Shown here in pieces: positions 38,433-48,080 of a DNA stretch of 64,000 nucleotides. Position 1 is the first letter of the stretch. Each line of letters starts with the position of its first letter. Position numbers and translations under genes: made by a program. The notes beneath the pieces were generated by a model. That model ran no database searches, was not told the DNA's origin, and worked only from the letters and a program-made list of their open reading frames with translations. The DNA is from JACCXG01 sp963834305 (lineage in GTDB: Bacteria > Acidobacteriota > Vicinamibacteria > Vicinamibacterales > 2-12-FULL-66-21), in NCBI GenBank assembly GCA_963834305.1, contig CAWIAX010000003.1, positions 1,426,001-1,490,000 on the forward strand, written 5' to 3'.

Positions 38433-41400
38433 ATGACACCGCGGAGCATCCATCCAGCCGCACGTCTCGCGGCGAGCCTGATCGTCCTTACCTTGTTCAC
38501 CGCGCCGCTCCTGGCGCAGACACTCTACGGCACGCTCGTCGGCAACATCACCGACCCGAGCGGCCTGCCGGTGCAGGGCGCCACCGTGCGCGCGGTGCAC
38601 GCCGGCACCGGCCTGGCGCGCGAGAGCAAGACGAACGAGCGTGGCGGCTTCCTCTTTTCGGACCTGCAGCCGGGACTGTACGACGTCACCATCGTGGCGG
38701 ATTCGCTGGCGCCACTCACCACGACAGGGCTGCAGATTTCAGCGAACGCCGTCACCCGCGCCGACGCGCAGCTCCAGCTGCCGACGGTGGCGGAGGCGGT
38801 CACCGTGGCCGCCTCGGCGGTCCGGCTGCAGACCGACCGCGCGGAGGTGCGCAGCGAGATCGACGCGAAACAGGTGAACCATCTGCCGGTGTCCGGCGTG
38901 CGGAACTACACGGCGCTGCTCGCGCTCGTGCCCGGCGTGTCGCCGCCGGCCCCCGCCCACACGCTCGCCGCCAATCCGCAGGAGTCGCTCGCCGCCTCCG
39001 TCGGCGGGCAGACCGACGAACGGAACGATACGCGGATCGACGGCGCCGGCAACACGTTCATCTGGCTGCCGCGCCTCGTTGCCTACAGCCCGCCGCTCGA
39101 GACCATCGAGGCGGTCAACGTCGTGACCAACAGCATGGATGCCGAGACCGGCATGGCTGGCGGCGCAGCCATCAACGTGCTGACGAAGTCGGGAACGAAC
39201 GACTTTCGCGGCACGCTCTCCGAACACCACATCAACAGCGCGCTGCGCGCGCGGAACGTCTTCTACTTCGACCCCGAGAAGCCCAAGTTCACCCAGAACC
39301 AGTGGGGCGGCACGCTTGGCGGACCGATCGTCAGGAACAAGCTGTTCTTCTTCGGCAGCCACGAGCGGACCGACCGCGAGAGCAACGTGTCGCGGTTCTT
39401 CACCGTGCCGACCGCCGAGGCGCGGCGTGGCGATTTCAGCCCCTACGGCACCGCCATCTACGATCCGCTGACCGGCAGTGCCGACGGGTCCGGGCGCACC
39501 GCCTTCCCCAACAACGTCATTCCGGACCACCGGATCAGCCGGGTCGCGCGCCAGATTCTCGAGTGGCTGCCGCCGCCGACCACCTCGGCGATCAGCTCGA
39601 ACTACTTCGCATCGGGCATCGCCGAGTTCAACCGCCATTCGACCGACGTGAAGGTCAACTGGAACCCGTCGGGGCGCTTCACCATGTTCGGGCGCGGCAG
39701 CGTCCTGAAGTTCTCCGGCTGGACGCCGACGCCCTTCGGCCGCGCCTCCGGCGGCGCCATCGCACCCGACCTGTCCGAGGGCCCGGTCAGCGGCTTGAAC
39801 CGCAGCGTCTCGGTCGGCTTCACCTACACCATCGGCAACGCCCTGCTCGTGGACGGCACCGTCGGCCTCAACTACGTCACCCCCGAGGCGCTGCACGCCT
39901 TGTGGGGCGAGAACATCGGCCTGGACGTCCTGCAGCTGCCGGGCACCAACGACCCCAACGACATCACCTACAGCGGCATGCCGCAGTTCCGCGTCACGGG
40001 CTACTCGACCTTCGGCAACCCGGGCAGCGCGCGGCCGCAGCGCTGGCACGACAACCAGCGCCGCTACAACGCGAACCTCTCGTGGGCGAAGGGTGCGCAT
40101 GGCTTCCGCTTCGGATTCGACCTGTCGCACGAACATATGAACCACTGGCAGGTGGAGGCCGGCGGCGGGCCGCGCGGCGACTTCGCCTTCAGCGGCGGCC
40201 AGACCGCGATCCGGAACGGCCCGGCGCCCAACCAGTTCAACGCCTTCGCGGCGTTCCTGCTCGGGCTGCCCTCGTCCGTGGGCAAGGCGATCGCTCCCGA
40301 TCTGCCGTTGACGACCCGCGCCTGGCGGCAGGGGTTCTACGCGCGCGACCAGTGGCAGGCAACGCGCAACCTGACGCTCACCCTCGGCGTGCGCGCCGAA
40401 TACTACCCCGTCGTCACCCGGAAGAACCGTGGGATCGAGCTCTACGACGTGACGGCGAACAAGGTGCGCATCGGCGGCGTCGGCTCGGTGCCTGGCGACG
40501 TCGGCGTGTCGGAGCGTCCGCACTTCGCGCCGCGGCTGGGCGCCGCGTACCGCATCGGCGACACGTGGGTCGTTCGCGGCGGCTTCGGGATCAGCACCGA
40601 TCCGTTCTCGCTGGCGCGCCTGATCCGCACCAACTATCCCACGCTGGTGGCGATGGACATCGTCGCGCCGAATTCGTTCGGGTTCGTCGGCAGGACCGAG
40701 GACGGCATCCCGCCGGTGCCCACGCCCGCGCTTGGCGACGGCGTCATCGACATCCCGGGCAACGTCACCGCCAGCACCCTGCCGGAGGAGTTCGACCGCG
40801 GATACACGCAGAGCTACAACGTCACGGTCCAGCGGGAGCTGCTGTGGGGCTTTGTCGGCCAGGCCGGCTACGTCGGCTCGCGGACCATCCGTCCGCTTCT
40901 GACGATGGAGCTGAACTATGCGCTGCCGGGCGGCGGCAACGCCGGCAGGATTCTCAATCAGCGGTTCGGCCGCTCGGCAAGCACGGTGAGCCAGATGCCA
41001 TATCCCGACGGGACTGGCAGATACGATTCGCTGCAGGCGACCCTGACGCGCCGGTTCAGCGGCGGCTACCAGCTGCAGGCGAGCTACACCTTCTCCAAAT
41101 CGATCTCGTGGTTCACGTCGTGGATGGACCCGTCGCAGTTCCACCGCAACCGCGCGCTCAGCTCGTTCGATCGTCCGCACAACCTGCAGGCCGGCTGGGT
41201 GGCGGAGCTGCCGTTTGGCGAGGGCAAGCCGCTCGCCTCGCGGGGTGTTGCCAAACTGCTGTTCGGTGGCTGGCAGCTCAACGGCATGTTCAGCGCCTAC
41301 AGCGGCACACCGTTCACGGTGACGTCGTCCGGCACCTCGCTCAACGCGCCGGGCAACCTGCAGACGGCAGACCAGGTGCTGCCGGAGGCGAAGGTTCTCG

Positions 41401-41744
41401 GCGGCACCGGGCCGGGACAGTCGTATTTCGATCCGCTGGCGTTCCGCTCGGTGACGGAGGTGCGCTACGGCAGCAGCGGGCTGAACACCCTGCGCGGCCC
41501 GGGGGTGGTGAACCTCGACCTCGGGCTGTTCCGCGAGTTCCGGGTGCGCGACCTGCAGATTCAGTTCCGCGCCGAGGCGTTCAACGCGACGAACACGCCG
41601 CACTTCAACAATCCCGGCGCCAACGTCTCGAACCTGCGGCTGAACGCCGACGGCAGCGTGAACACGCTGGGAGGGTTCTCCGAGATCACCAGCGCCCGGC
41701 CGGACGAGCGGCAGGTGCGGCTCGGCGTCAGGCTCGCGTTTTAG
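38433..41744 (+). CDS. Oar-like TonB-dependent receptor with carboxypeptidase-regulatory N-domain
   Basis: 1103 residues; GGGGAGG lies before the ATG. The signal peptide ends at LLA-Q. Residues ~30-110 form a carboxypeptidase-regulatory (CarbopepD_reg) beta-sandwich (LVGNITDPSGLPVQGATV). A TonB plug follows (VRNYTALLALVPGV, YSPPLETIEAVNVVTNS, GMAGGAAINVLTKSGTNDF). The outer-membrane barrel then ends in RQVRLGVRLAF with the usual terminal Phe. These receptors are expanded in Acidobacteria and import glycans, peptides or other large substrates. No SusD-type partner or TonB gene lies nearby, so the ligand is unknown. Confidence 0.92.
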   Translation: MTPRSIHPAARLAASLIVLTLFTAPLLAQTLYGTLVGNITDPSGLPVQGATVRAVHAGTGLARESKTNERGGFLFSDLQPGLYDVTIVADSLAPLTTTGLQISANAVTRADAQLQLPTVAEAVTVAASAVRLQTDRAEVRSEIDAKQVNHLPVSGVRNYTALLALVPGVSPPAPAHTLAANPQESLAASVGGQTDERNDTRIDGAGNTFIWLPRLVAYSPPLETIEAVNVVTNSMDAETGMAGGAAINVLTKSGTNDFRGTLSEHHINSALRARNVFYFDPEKPKFTQNQWGGTLGGPIVRNKLFFFGSHERTDRESNVSRFFTVPTAEARRGDFSPYGTAIYDPLTGSADGSGRTAFPNNVIPDHRISRVARQILEWLPPPTTSAISSNYFASGIAEFNRHSTDVKVNWNPSGRFTMFGRGSVLKFSGWTPTPFGRASGGAIAPDLSEGPVSGLNRSVSVGFTYTIGNALLVDGTVGLNYVTPEALHALWGENIGLDVLQLPGTNDPNDITYSGMPQFRVTGYSTFGNPGSARPQRWHDNQRRYNANLSWAKGAHGFRFGFDLSHEHMNHWQVEAGGGPRGDFAFSGGQTAIRNGPAPNQFNAFAAFLLGLPSSVGKAIAPDLPLTTRAWRQGFYARDQWQATRNLTLTLGVRAEYYPVVTRKNRGIELYDVTANKVRIGGVGSVPGDVGVSERPHFAPRLGAAYRIGDTWVVRGGFGISTDPFSLARLIRTNYPTLVAMDIVAPNSFGFVGRTEDGIPPVPTPALGDGVIDIPGNVTASTLPEEFDRGYTQSYNVTVQRELLWGFVGQAGYVGSRTIRPLLTMELNYALPGGGNAGRILNQRFGRSASTVSQMPYPDGTGRYDSLQATLTRRFSGGYQLQASYTFSKSISWFTSWMDPSQFHRNRALSSFDRPHNLQAGWVAELPFGEGKPLASRGVAKLLFGGWQLNGMFSAYSGTPFTVTSSGTSLNAPGNLQTADQVLPEAKVLGGTGPGQSYFDPLAFRSVTEVRYGSSGLNTLRGPGVVNLDLGLFREFRVRDLQIQFRAEAFNATNTPHFNNPGANVSNLRLNADGSVNTLGGFSEITSARPDERQVRLGVRLAF

Positions 41745-41877
41745 GTGCCGCGACGCAGCGGCACCTGCAGCGGGATGAGAGCGGCACGCCTCGTGCAGAT
41801 GGAGCAGCCGGACAACCGGTCGCGCCGTCGGACGCGACGCAAACGCTCGATAAGCTCGATAAGGAGGAGTAGAAGTC

Positions 41878-42093
41878 ATGATGACGCTTCATTGGACCGC
41901 GCTCGTGCTGGTGATCATCGGCGCCCTGAACTGGGGACTTGTGGGGTTGTTCCAGTTCGATCTGGTCGCCGCGCTGTTCGGCGGCCAGGCGGCGCTGCTC
42001 AGCAGGCTGGTGTATACCCTCGTCGGTCTGTCGGGCGTGGTCGTCGCGGCGACGAGCAGCGCCGCGACGGCTGGCCACCGGCGCACGGTCTGA
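41878..42093 (+). CDS. DUF378 small membrane protein
   Basis: 71 residues; AAGGAGG lies 13 bp before the ATG. Two transmembrane helices flank the family signature: WTALVLVIIGALNWGLVGLF and LSRLVYTLVGLSGVVVAA, with F-D-L-V between them. Matches the usual length and layout of the YuzA/DUF378 family. Function of the family is not known. Stands alone between a receptor gene and a convergent DUF5872 gene. Confidence 0.9.
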   Translation: MMTLHWTALVLVIIGALNWGLVGLFQFDLVAALFGGQAALLSRLVYTLVGLSGVVVAATSSAATAGHRRTV

Positions 42094-42171
42094 CGGCACG
42101 GCCGGCGGATGGGGGGGCTGTCCCCTGTCCAGCCGGCGCGTATCGGCTCGCCGATGGTGTGTGGTGCCGGA

Positions 42172-42633
42172 CTATGGCCGGCGCACGGCTGCCCGCGCCT
42201 TGGCCTTCGACGTCGTTGCCGAGCGCCGGGCACGCTTCGCAGCGAGGGTGTTGGCGACGAACTGCTTGCCCTTGCGGGATCCGGCGCGCTTCTTGCGGTC
42301 AGTGGCCCGGCGTTCACCCGGCGATAGCTTGTCCCACGCCGCCTTGGGCAGGTATCGCTTGGTGGTGTTGCCCTGACGCGCCCGTGCCTTGCCGGACTTG
42401 GTCTGCCAGCTCTCGTCGGTCCAGCGCTCGAGGTCAGTCTGGGTCTCGTTCTTCTTGCCCTTGAACCCGCCGCCCTTCTTCGCGTACTCCGCGGCGAGCA
42501 GCTGGCTTTTCCGCGCGCTCCACTGGCCCTTGCGTCCCCCCTTGTCGTCCTTCTTGATCTTCTCCTTCAGTCGCTCGCGCAGCTTGGGCTTGGTGTACTG
42601 GTCGGCGTAGTCGCGCGCAGTCTTGCCGCTCAT
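42172..42633 (-). CDS. DUF5872-like basic protein
   Basis: 153 residues from ATG 42633 (AGGGGG upstream). Strongly basic. Characteristic blocks are YTKPKLRERLKEKIKKDDKGG, GQWSARKSQLLAAEYAKKGGG and RYLPKAAWDKLSPGE, followed by a Lys/Arg-rich C-terminus (AKRARRSATTSKAKARAAVRR). The order and length match DUF5872 proteins, small DNA/RNA-binding-looking proteins of unknown role. The longer frame to 42702 would add a leader-like extension without a ribosome site and is less likely. Confidence 0.78.
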   Translation of the reverse strand: MSGKTARDYADQYTKPKLRERLKEKIKKDDKGGRKGQWSARKSQLLAAEYAKKGGGFKGKKNETQTDLERWTDESWQTKSGKARARQGNTTKRYLPKAAWDKLSPGERRATDRKKRAGSRKGKQFVANTLAAKRARRSATTSKAKARAAVRRP

Positions 42634-42754
42634 CGTTCCCCCTACAGGCCATACGGCCGATAGAACGGAAATAGCAAGAGGGGTGCCGGCACACGTGGCC
42701 ACGACGCGCCGCTGGGCCGGCGATGCTCCGGCTCATCGGCCCGGTGCGGGATGC

Positions 42755-43795
42755 TCATCGCGCCTGTGCCGCGAACGCGTCCCCGATCTTCGAGCCGAGC
42801 GCAGCCGTGTCCGCGTGCGCGATGTTCGACAGCACGGCGACAACGATGCCGCTGTCGCGCCTCGTGATCAGCGACATCACCGTGCCGCCCGCCAGCTTGC
42901 CGTCGATGCTGACGCCGTCCGCCAGGCCGACGCGCACCATGTCGGACGACGTCGAATAGGACGCCATCGTCCCCGCGCAGCACGCCAGGTCGCGCATGTA
43001 CATCAGCCGCCGGCCGCGCCGTGGGTCGTCATCGGATCGCGGGACGTAGAACGTTGCGCGATTGCCCGGCAGCGGGTACTCGGCGGGGGCCAGGCCGAGC
43101 GGCTGCAAAATGGCGTGGCGGATGATGGTGAGAGGCGGGAAGTCCTCGCCTGGCTCGCCGATCTGCTCCGGACTCCACACCGGCGCCGGGTCCGCGCCGG
43201 TGTGGGTCAGCCCGAGCCGGGCCACAGCGGCGGCCGGGACCACCGACGCCGCCGTGCCGATGTTGAATCGGGTCGCCGGCGTGACCGGCGTCCGCGTGCC
43301 TACGTCCCTCCAGCCGAACCCTTCCGCCCAGACGACCGTGCCGCCCTCCTTCGCCAGGGCTGCGGCGGGCAGGCCAACGCCGACCGCCACCGACACCCCG
43401 GGCAGATTCTGCTCGAGGACGGCCGCGCCTGCGAGCTCCCGCGCGCGTGCGACAGCCGCGGCATAGTGCGGCGGCGGCGCCGAAGCGATGACCGAGGGCA
43501 CGGCCGGCGGCTGTGCGAACAGCGGCGCGGCCACCGAGACTGTATGGGTGAGAAATGCCGCGAACGCGGCGATGAGGACGCCGGCCGCCAGCGCCGTGCG
43601 CGCGGCCCAGGCCGGCAGCCGGTTCCGCGCCGCCTTCACGCCCAGCACGACCGCGCCGACCATCAGCACCAGCCCCATGACCGCCGCGCCGGGCGCGTCG
43701 TCTGCCCCCCCGACGTAGATGCCCATGGCTGCGATGGCCAGAGCGAGGACGATGAGGATGGCCGCCTTTACGGTGTTCGTCTCAGTGGTTGTCAT
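42755..43795 (-). CDS. Membrane-anchored class-C beta-lactamase-like protein, catalytically degenerate
   Basis: 346 residues from ATG 43795. Three hydrophobic helices in the first ~95 residues precede a serine-hydrolase-like domain (YAAAVARARELAGAAVLEQNLPGVSVAVG, GFGWRDVGTRTPVTPATRFNIGTAAS). Where active family members have S-x-x-K after RFNIG, this protein has TAAS. The text then jumps to a segment normally ~40-60 residues later (ARLGLTHTG). The catalytic Ser/Lys and much of the alpha subdomain are therefore missing. The frame is uninterrupted, so it may be an expressed non-enzymatic relic. A second, shorter relic of the same family lies at 50727-50945. Confidence 0.7.
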   Translation of the reverse strand: MTTTETNTVKAAILIVLALAIAAMGIYVGGADDAPGAAVMGLVLMVGAVVLGVKAARNRLPAWAARTALAAGVLIAAFAAFLTHTVSVAAPLFAQPPAVPSVIASAPPPHYAAAVARARELAGAAVLEQNLPGVSVAVGVGLPAAALAKEGGTVVWAEGFGWRDVGTRTPVTPATRFNIGTAASVVPAAAVARLGLTHTGADPAPVWSPEQIGEPGEDFPPLTIIRHAILQPLGLAPAEYPLPGNRATFYVPRSDDDPRRGRRLMYMRDLACCAGTMASYSTSSDMVRVGLADGVSIDGKLAGGTVMSLITRRDSGIVVAVLSNIAHADTAALGSKIGDAFAAQAR

Positions 43796-44097
43796 GTCGC
43801 CACTGTGGCCGAAAGGGGCCGCCAAGTCCTCACCGACCGGTGAGCGGGCGATGAGATTTGCATGAAACCCGGGAAAAACGGCGCATCCACATCGCCCCGG
43901 CCCGCCGGGGCATGCCGCGGCGCCAGCACTAAAGCCTGCCGAATGAAGCGCTTGCGGGAGGAGCCGCCGGCGGCGTCAGCTTGCCTGGTCTGCGACCGTG
44001 TTCAGGGCTACTATATCTGTTCACAGATTGGCTTGGGATGGGCGTGCGGGAAGCCCGGACGTCCCGCAATCCAGATCGGCTCCCGGAGGCTTCGCAC
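43796..44097. other. 302-bp intergenic region
   Basis: Divergent gap between the degenerate hydrolase and the molybdenum hydroxylase operon. It holds an AT-rich patch (CTACTATATCTG at about 44009-44020) that could contain a -10 element for the operon, but no convincing -35 partner. A 79-codon frame here shows no protein features. Confidence 0.5.
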
Positions 44098-44562
<465 letters not shown>

Positions 44563-44565
44563 GCC

Positions 44566-46845
44566 ATGGCTGAAACCATGAAGGATGCCCGGCTCGACCG
44601 GCGTGCGTTTCTGCAGGTGTCCGCCGTTGCCGGAGGCGGCCTGCTCATCGGCCTCTACGCGCCGGACGTGCTGGCACAGGGGCGCGGCGGCGGTCCGGGC
44701 AGCGCGGCCTCGCTCGCCCCGAACACCTACATCACCATCAACCCCGACAACACCTTCACGATCGTCGCGAAGAATCCGGAGACCGGCCAGGGCGTCAAGA
44801 CGGCCCTCCCGATGATCATCGCCGATGAATTCGACGTCGACTGGGCGCAGGTCAAGATCCAGCAGGCCGACCTGGACCCGAAGTACGGCGCGCAGATGGA
44901 GGGTGGCAGCCGCGCGATTCCCTCCAACTACCAGAACATGCGCCTGGTGGGGGCGGGCGGCCGGCTCCTCATGCTGGCCGCCGCGGCGCAGCAGTGGAAC
45001 GTGCCGCAGAGCGAGTTGAGCACGGCGGGCGGCGTCGTCACGCACGCCGCCACGCAAGCGCACGGCGACCTACGCCTCGCTGACGTCGCGGGCGGCGGGC
45101 CTGCCCGTGCCGGAGAACAGCCGCCATCGAGGCCGCGCTCAAGAACCCGCGCGACTTCAAGATCATCGGCAAGCGGATCCGCGGCGTCGACAACCTGGAC
45201 ATCGTGACGGGCCGTCCGGTGTTCAGCATCGACGTCTCGTTCCCCAACATGCTCCATGCGGTGCTGGTGAAGTGCGACGTCTTCGGCGGGAAGGTCGTCA
45301 GCGCCAACCTCGACGAGATCAAGAAGCTGCCCGGCATCAAGCACGCCTTCATCGTCGAGCCGGCGGGGCAGGGCAACAACTCCCTCGTCTCGGGCGTGGC
45401 GATCGTGGCCGACAGCTGGTGGCTGGCCAACGACGCGCGCACCTCGCTGAAGGTCACCTGGGACGAAGGCGCCGTGGCCACACAGGGCAGCGACCGCTAC
45501 CTGGCGCAGGCGCGCGAGCTGGCGGCCAAGTCGGCGTCCTCTCCGGCGCCCGCTCCGACCCCGGCCCCGGCGCCGGGTGGTGGACGCGGCGGTCCCGCCG
45601 GCGCCGTGATCGGCGACGTCGAGGCGGCCTTCCGCACCGCGGCGAAGACCATCGAAGCCGAGTACTTCTTCCCGCTGCTGTCGCATGCGCCGCTCGAGCC
45701 GCAGAACTCCACCGCGCATTTCCACGACGGCAAGCTGGAGATCTGGTCGCCGAGCCAGATTCCGTCCAAGCAGCATCCGGCGCTCGGCGCCGGCATCCCG
45801 CCCGAGAACGTGACGTTCCACCTCGTGCGCGCCGGCGGCGGATTCGGGCGGCGGCTGGTGAGCGAATACGACATCGAAGTGGCGCGGATCGCGCGGCTCG
45901 TCACCGAGGAGCGCGCGGCTGCCGGCCTGCCGAGCGTCCCGGTCAAGCTGCTCTGGTCGCGCGAAGACGACATGGCGCACGACCAGTACCGTCCGACCGG
46001 ATACCACTTCTTCAAGGCGGGCCTCGACGCGAGCGGCAAGCTCATCGCCTATCGCGATTTCGTCGCCAGCACGAACTCCGTCGTCCCGGCCAACGAGTTC
46101 CCGCGCGGCTTCGTCGAGAACGTGCCAGATTACGTCGCAGAACGTGTCGCCGTTCGACATCCCGATCGGTGCGCTGCGGGCGCCACCCACCAACGGCGTC
46201 TCGTTCGTGAAGCAGGGCTTCATCGACGAAGTGGCGATCGCCGCCGGCAAGGATCCGTTGCAGTACCGGTTGGATCTGCTGAACAACCCGGTCGGTACCG
46301 GTGCCGCCGGCGGATTCAACCCGGCGCGCGCGCGCGGGGTGCTCGAAGCCGTGCGCGAGATGTCCGCATGGGATCGCCGCGGCTCGCTGCCCAAAGGGAC
46401 CGGCAAGGGGGTCGCGTTCCAGTTCGCGCATGCCGGCTACGTGGCGTATGTCGTCGAGGTCTCGGTCGACGCGAAGAAGGCCATCAAGGTCAATCGCGCG
46501 TGGTGTGCCGTGGACATCGGCCGGCAGATCGTCAACCCGAGCACGTCGGAGAACCTGGTGCACGGCGGGCTCATCGAAGGCATGAGCCACCTGATGTCCT
46601 GGGCCATCACGATCGACAAGGGGCGCGTCGTGCAGCGGAACTTCCATCAGTACCAGCCGACGCGCATGATGCATGCGCCCGCCAGCATCGAGGTCCGGTT
46701 CCTGCAGACCGACTTCGATCCGACCGGGCTCGGCGAGCCGTCCCTGCCGCCGGCCATTCCGGCGATCACCAACGCCATCTTCGCGGCGACTGGCGTGCGC
46801 ATCCGGTCGCTGCCGTTGGAGAATCAAGGCTACCGCTGGACGTAA
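44566..46845 (+). CDS. Molybdopterin large subunit (IorB-like aldehyde/isoquinoline oxidoreductase), frameshifted three times
   Basis: A Tat leader (LDRRAFLQVSAVAGGGLLIG) opens the protein, as in single-polypeptide IorB types. Three single-base insertions near 45054, 45122 and 46130 break the frame. Removing them yields 758 residues with continuous homology. Landmarks are MEGGSRAIPSNYQNMR, EAEYFFPLLSHAPLEPQN, GGGFGRRL, IPIGALRAPPTNG, and GLGEPSLPPAIPAITNAIF, which carries the catalytic Glu (GEP). An Ala/Pro/Gly-rich loop is inserted at about residues 315-345. With the small subunit it should hydroxylate aldehydes or N-heterocycles in the periplasm. Three slips mean it is either a pseudogene or badly assembled. 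Confidence 0.82.
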
Positions 46846-46936
46846 GCTGCGTTCACACCTCAGCCGGTCGTTCACGTTCACGCCTGACCGTCCGCGCGGT
46901 CGACGTCCGGCGCGCTATGGCGGGACCAGTCCAGGC

Positions 46937-47531
46937 ATGCCCCTCGCCAGATCGACCGTCCTTGCTGCCGGCGTACTCGCCTGCCTGCTGGGCGTTCGCG
47001 CGCAGTCGCAGCCGCCGGAGCGGACGCTCGTCGCGCACGATTTCGACACGTCCGCTCACGGCTGGCTGGTGTCCGGCGACACCGGCGCGGCAGAGCCGCA
47101 GTTCCACGCGGCGGGCGGCCATCCCGGCGGCTACATCTCGTACGAAGACGAAGCGGCGGGGGAGACGTGGTACTTCCGGGCGCCCGCGAGCGTGCTCAGC
47201 GCCCTCGCGGCGGCCGAGCACGGGACGCTGAGCTACAGCCTCAAGCAGTCGGCGGAGCTCCCGGGAGTCCTGGATGACGACATCATCATTCTGGGACCCG
47301 CGGGGCGGCTGTCGTTCCGGTATGCCTTCTCGCCCGGCACCGACTGGACGCCCTTCTCGGTGAAGCTCACGGCCGGGGACCGGCTGGCGCTGGAACTGGA
47401 GCACACCGGCGACCCAGGACCAGATGCGCCGCGTGCTCGCCAACCCGTGGAGCCTGGAGATCCGCGGCGAATACCACACCGGAGACGATGAGGGGGCGCT
47501 GGACAGCGTCGTGCTCAAAGCCGGCGGGTGA
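46937..47531 (+). CDS. Secreted laminin-B-domain-like protein, frameshifted
   Basis: The signal peptide (STVLAAGVLACLLGVRAQS) is followed by a laminin B (domain IV)-type beta-sandwich: HDFDTSAHGWLVSGDTG, HPGGYISYEDEAAGETWYF, GTLSYSLKQ, DDDIIILGPAGRLSF. One extra base near 47411 ends the frame early. Skipping it continues as TQDQMRRVLANPWSLEIRGE and stops at 47531, giving 197 residues. The domain is likely an extracellular carbohydrate- or matrix-binding module. It begins 91 bp after the IorB stop on the same strand but has no evident functional tie to it. Confidence 0.75.
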
Positions 47532-47735
47532 GCCCGTCGCGCGCCATCTGACCGCCGGCCCTGCGGCACCCTCACGGCAGTAGAGTAGCGGAACCCTCCG
47601 TCATCGAGGGCTCTTTGTTTGATCCGCATCGACAATGGCCCGGACCCATCCCGCAGCAGCATGATCGGCGCGGCCTGCCACGCCGGCCGTGAGACCAGTT
47701 GACTGCCAACACTACGAGATGTAGGCTCCCAACAC

Positions 47736-48080
47736 ATGACGCCCGAGAAAAGTGACGTGCTCTACGGCACCCTCGGCCTGATGATCGTCAAGACCTTGCA
47801 GGCCCTGGGCCCGCTGCACGGGTATCGAATAGCCCGGCGCATCGAGCAGATCAGCGGGAATCAGCTCGCGCTGAACCAGGGCACGCTGTATCCGGCGCTG
47901 CTCAAGCTGCAGCAGATGGGGTGGATCTCGTCCAGATGGGGCACGTCCGAGAGCGGCCGGCGCGTGAAAATCTACGCGCTGACCCGCGCCGGGCGCAAGG
48001 AGCTCCAGCGGGAAGAAGCGCAGTGGCAGCGGGCGGCGGGCATCGTCGGACGCTTTCTCAAGATCTCGGAGAGCTCCTGA
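47736..48080 (+). CDS. PadR-family transcriptional regulator
   Basis: 114 residues. A winged helix-turn-helix opens with YGTLGLMIVKTLQALGPLHGY, NQGTLYPALLKLQQMGWI is the recognition/wing region, and a short C-terminal dimerisation helix follows. It is the single-domain PadR type that in Acidobacteria is typically paired with orphan permease genes. Its TGA overlaps the permease ATG (TGATG). Likely an autoregulated repressor of its own operon. The operator probably lies in the 47532-47735 gap, but no clear palindrome was identified. Confidence 0.93.
   Translation: MTPEKSDVLYGTLGLMIVKTLQALGPLHGYRIARRIEQISGNQLALNQGTLYPALLKLQQMGWISSRWGTSESGRRVKIYALTRAGRKELQREEAQWQRAAGIVGRFLKISESS

Noticed and set aside
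38739..41879. 1046-codon open frame on the minus strand
   Set aside because: Shadow of the TonB-dependent receptor; Arg-rich, no fold signature.
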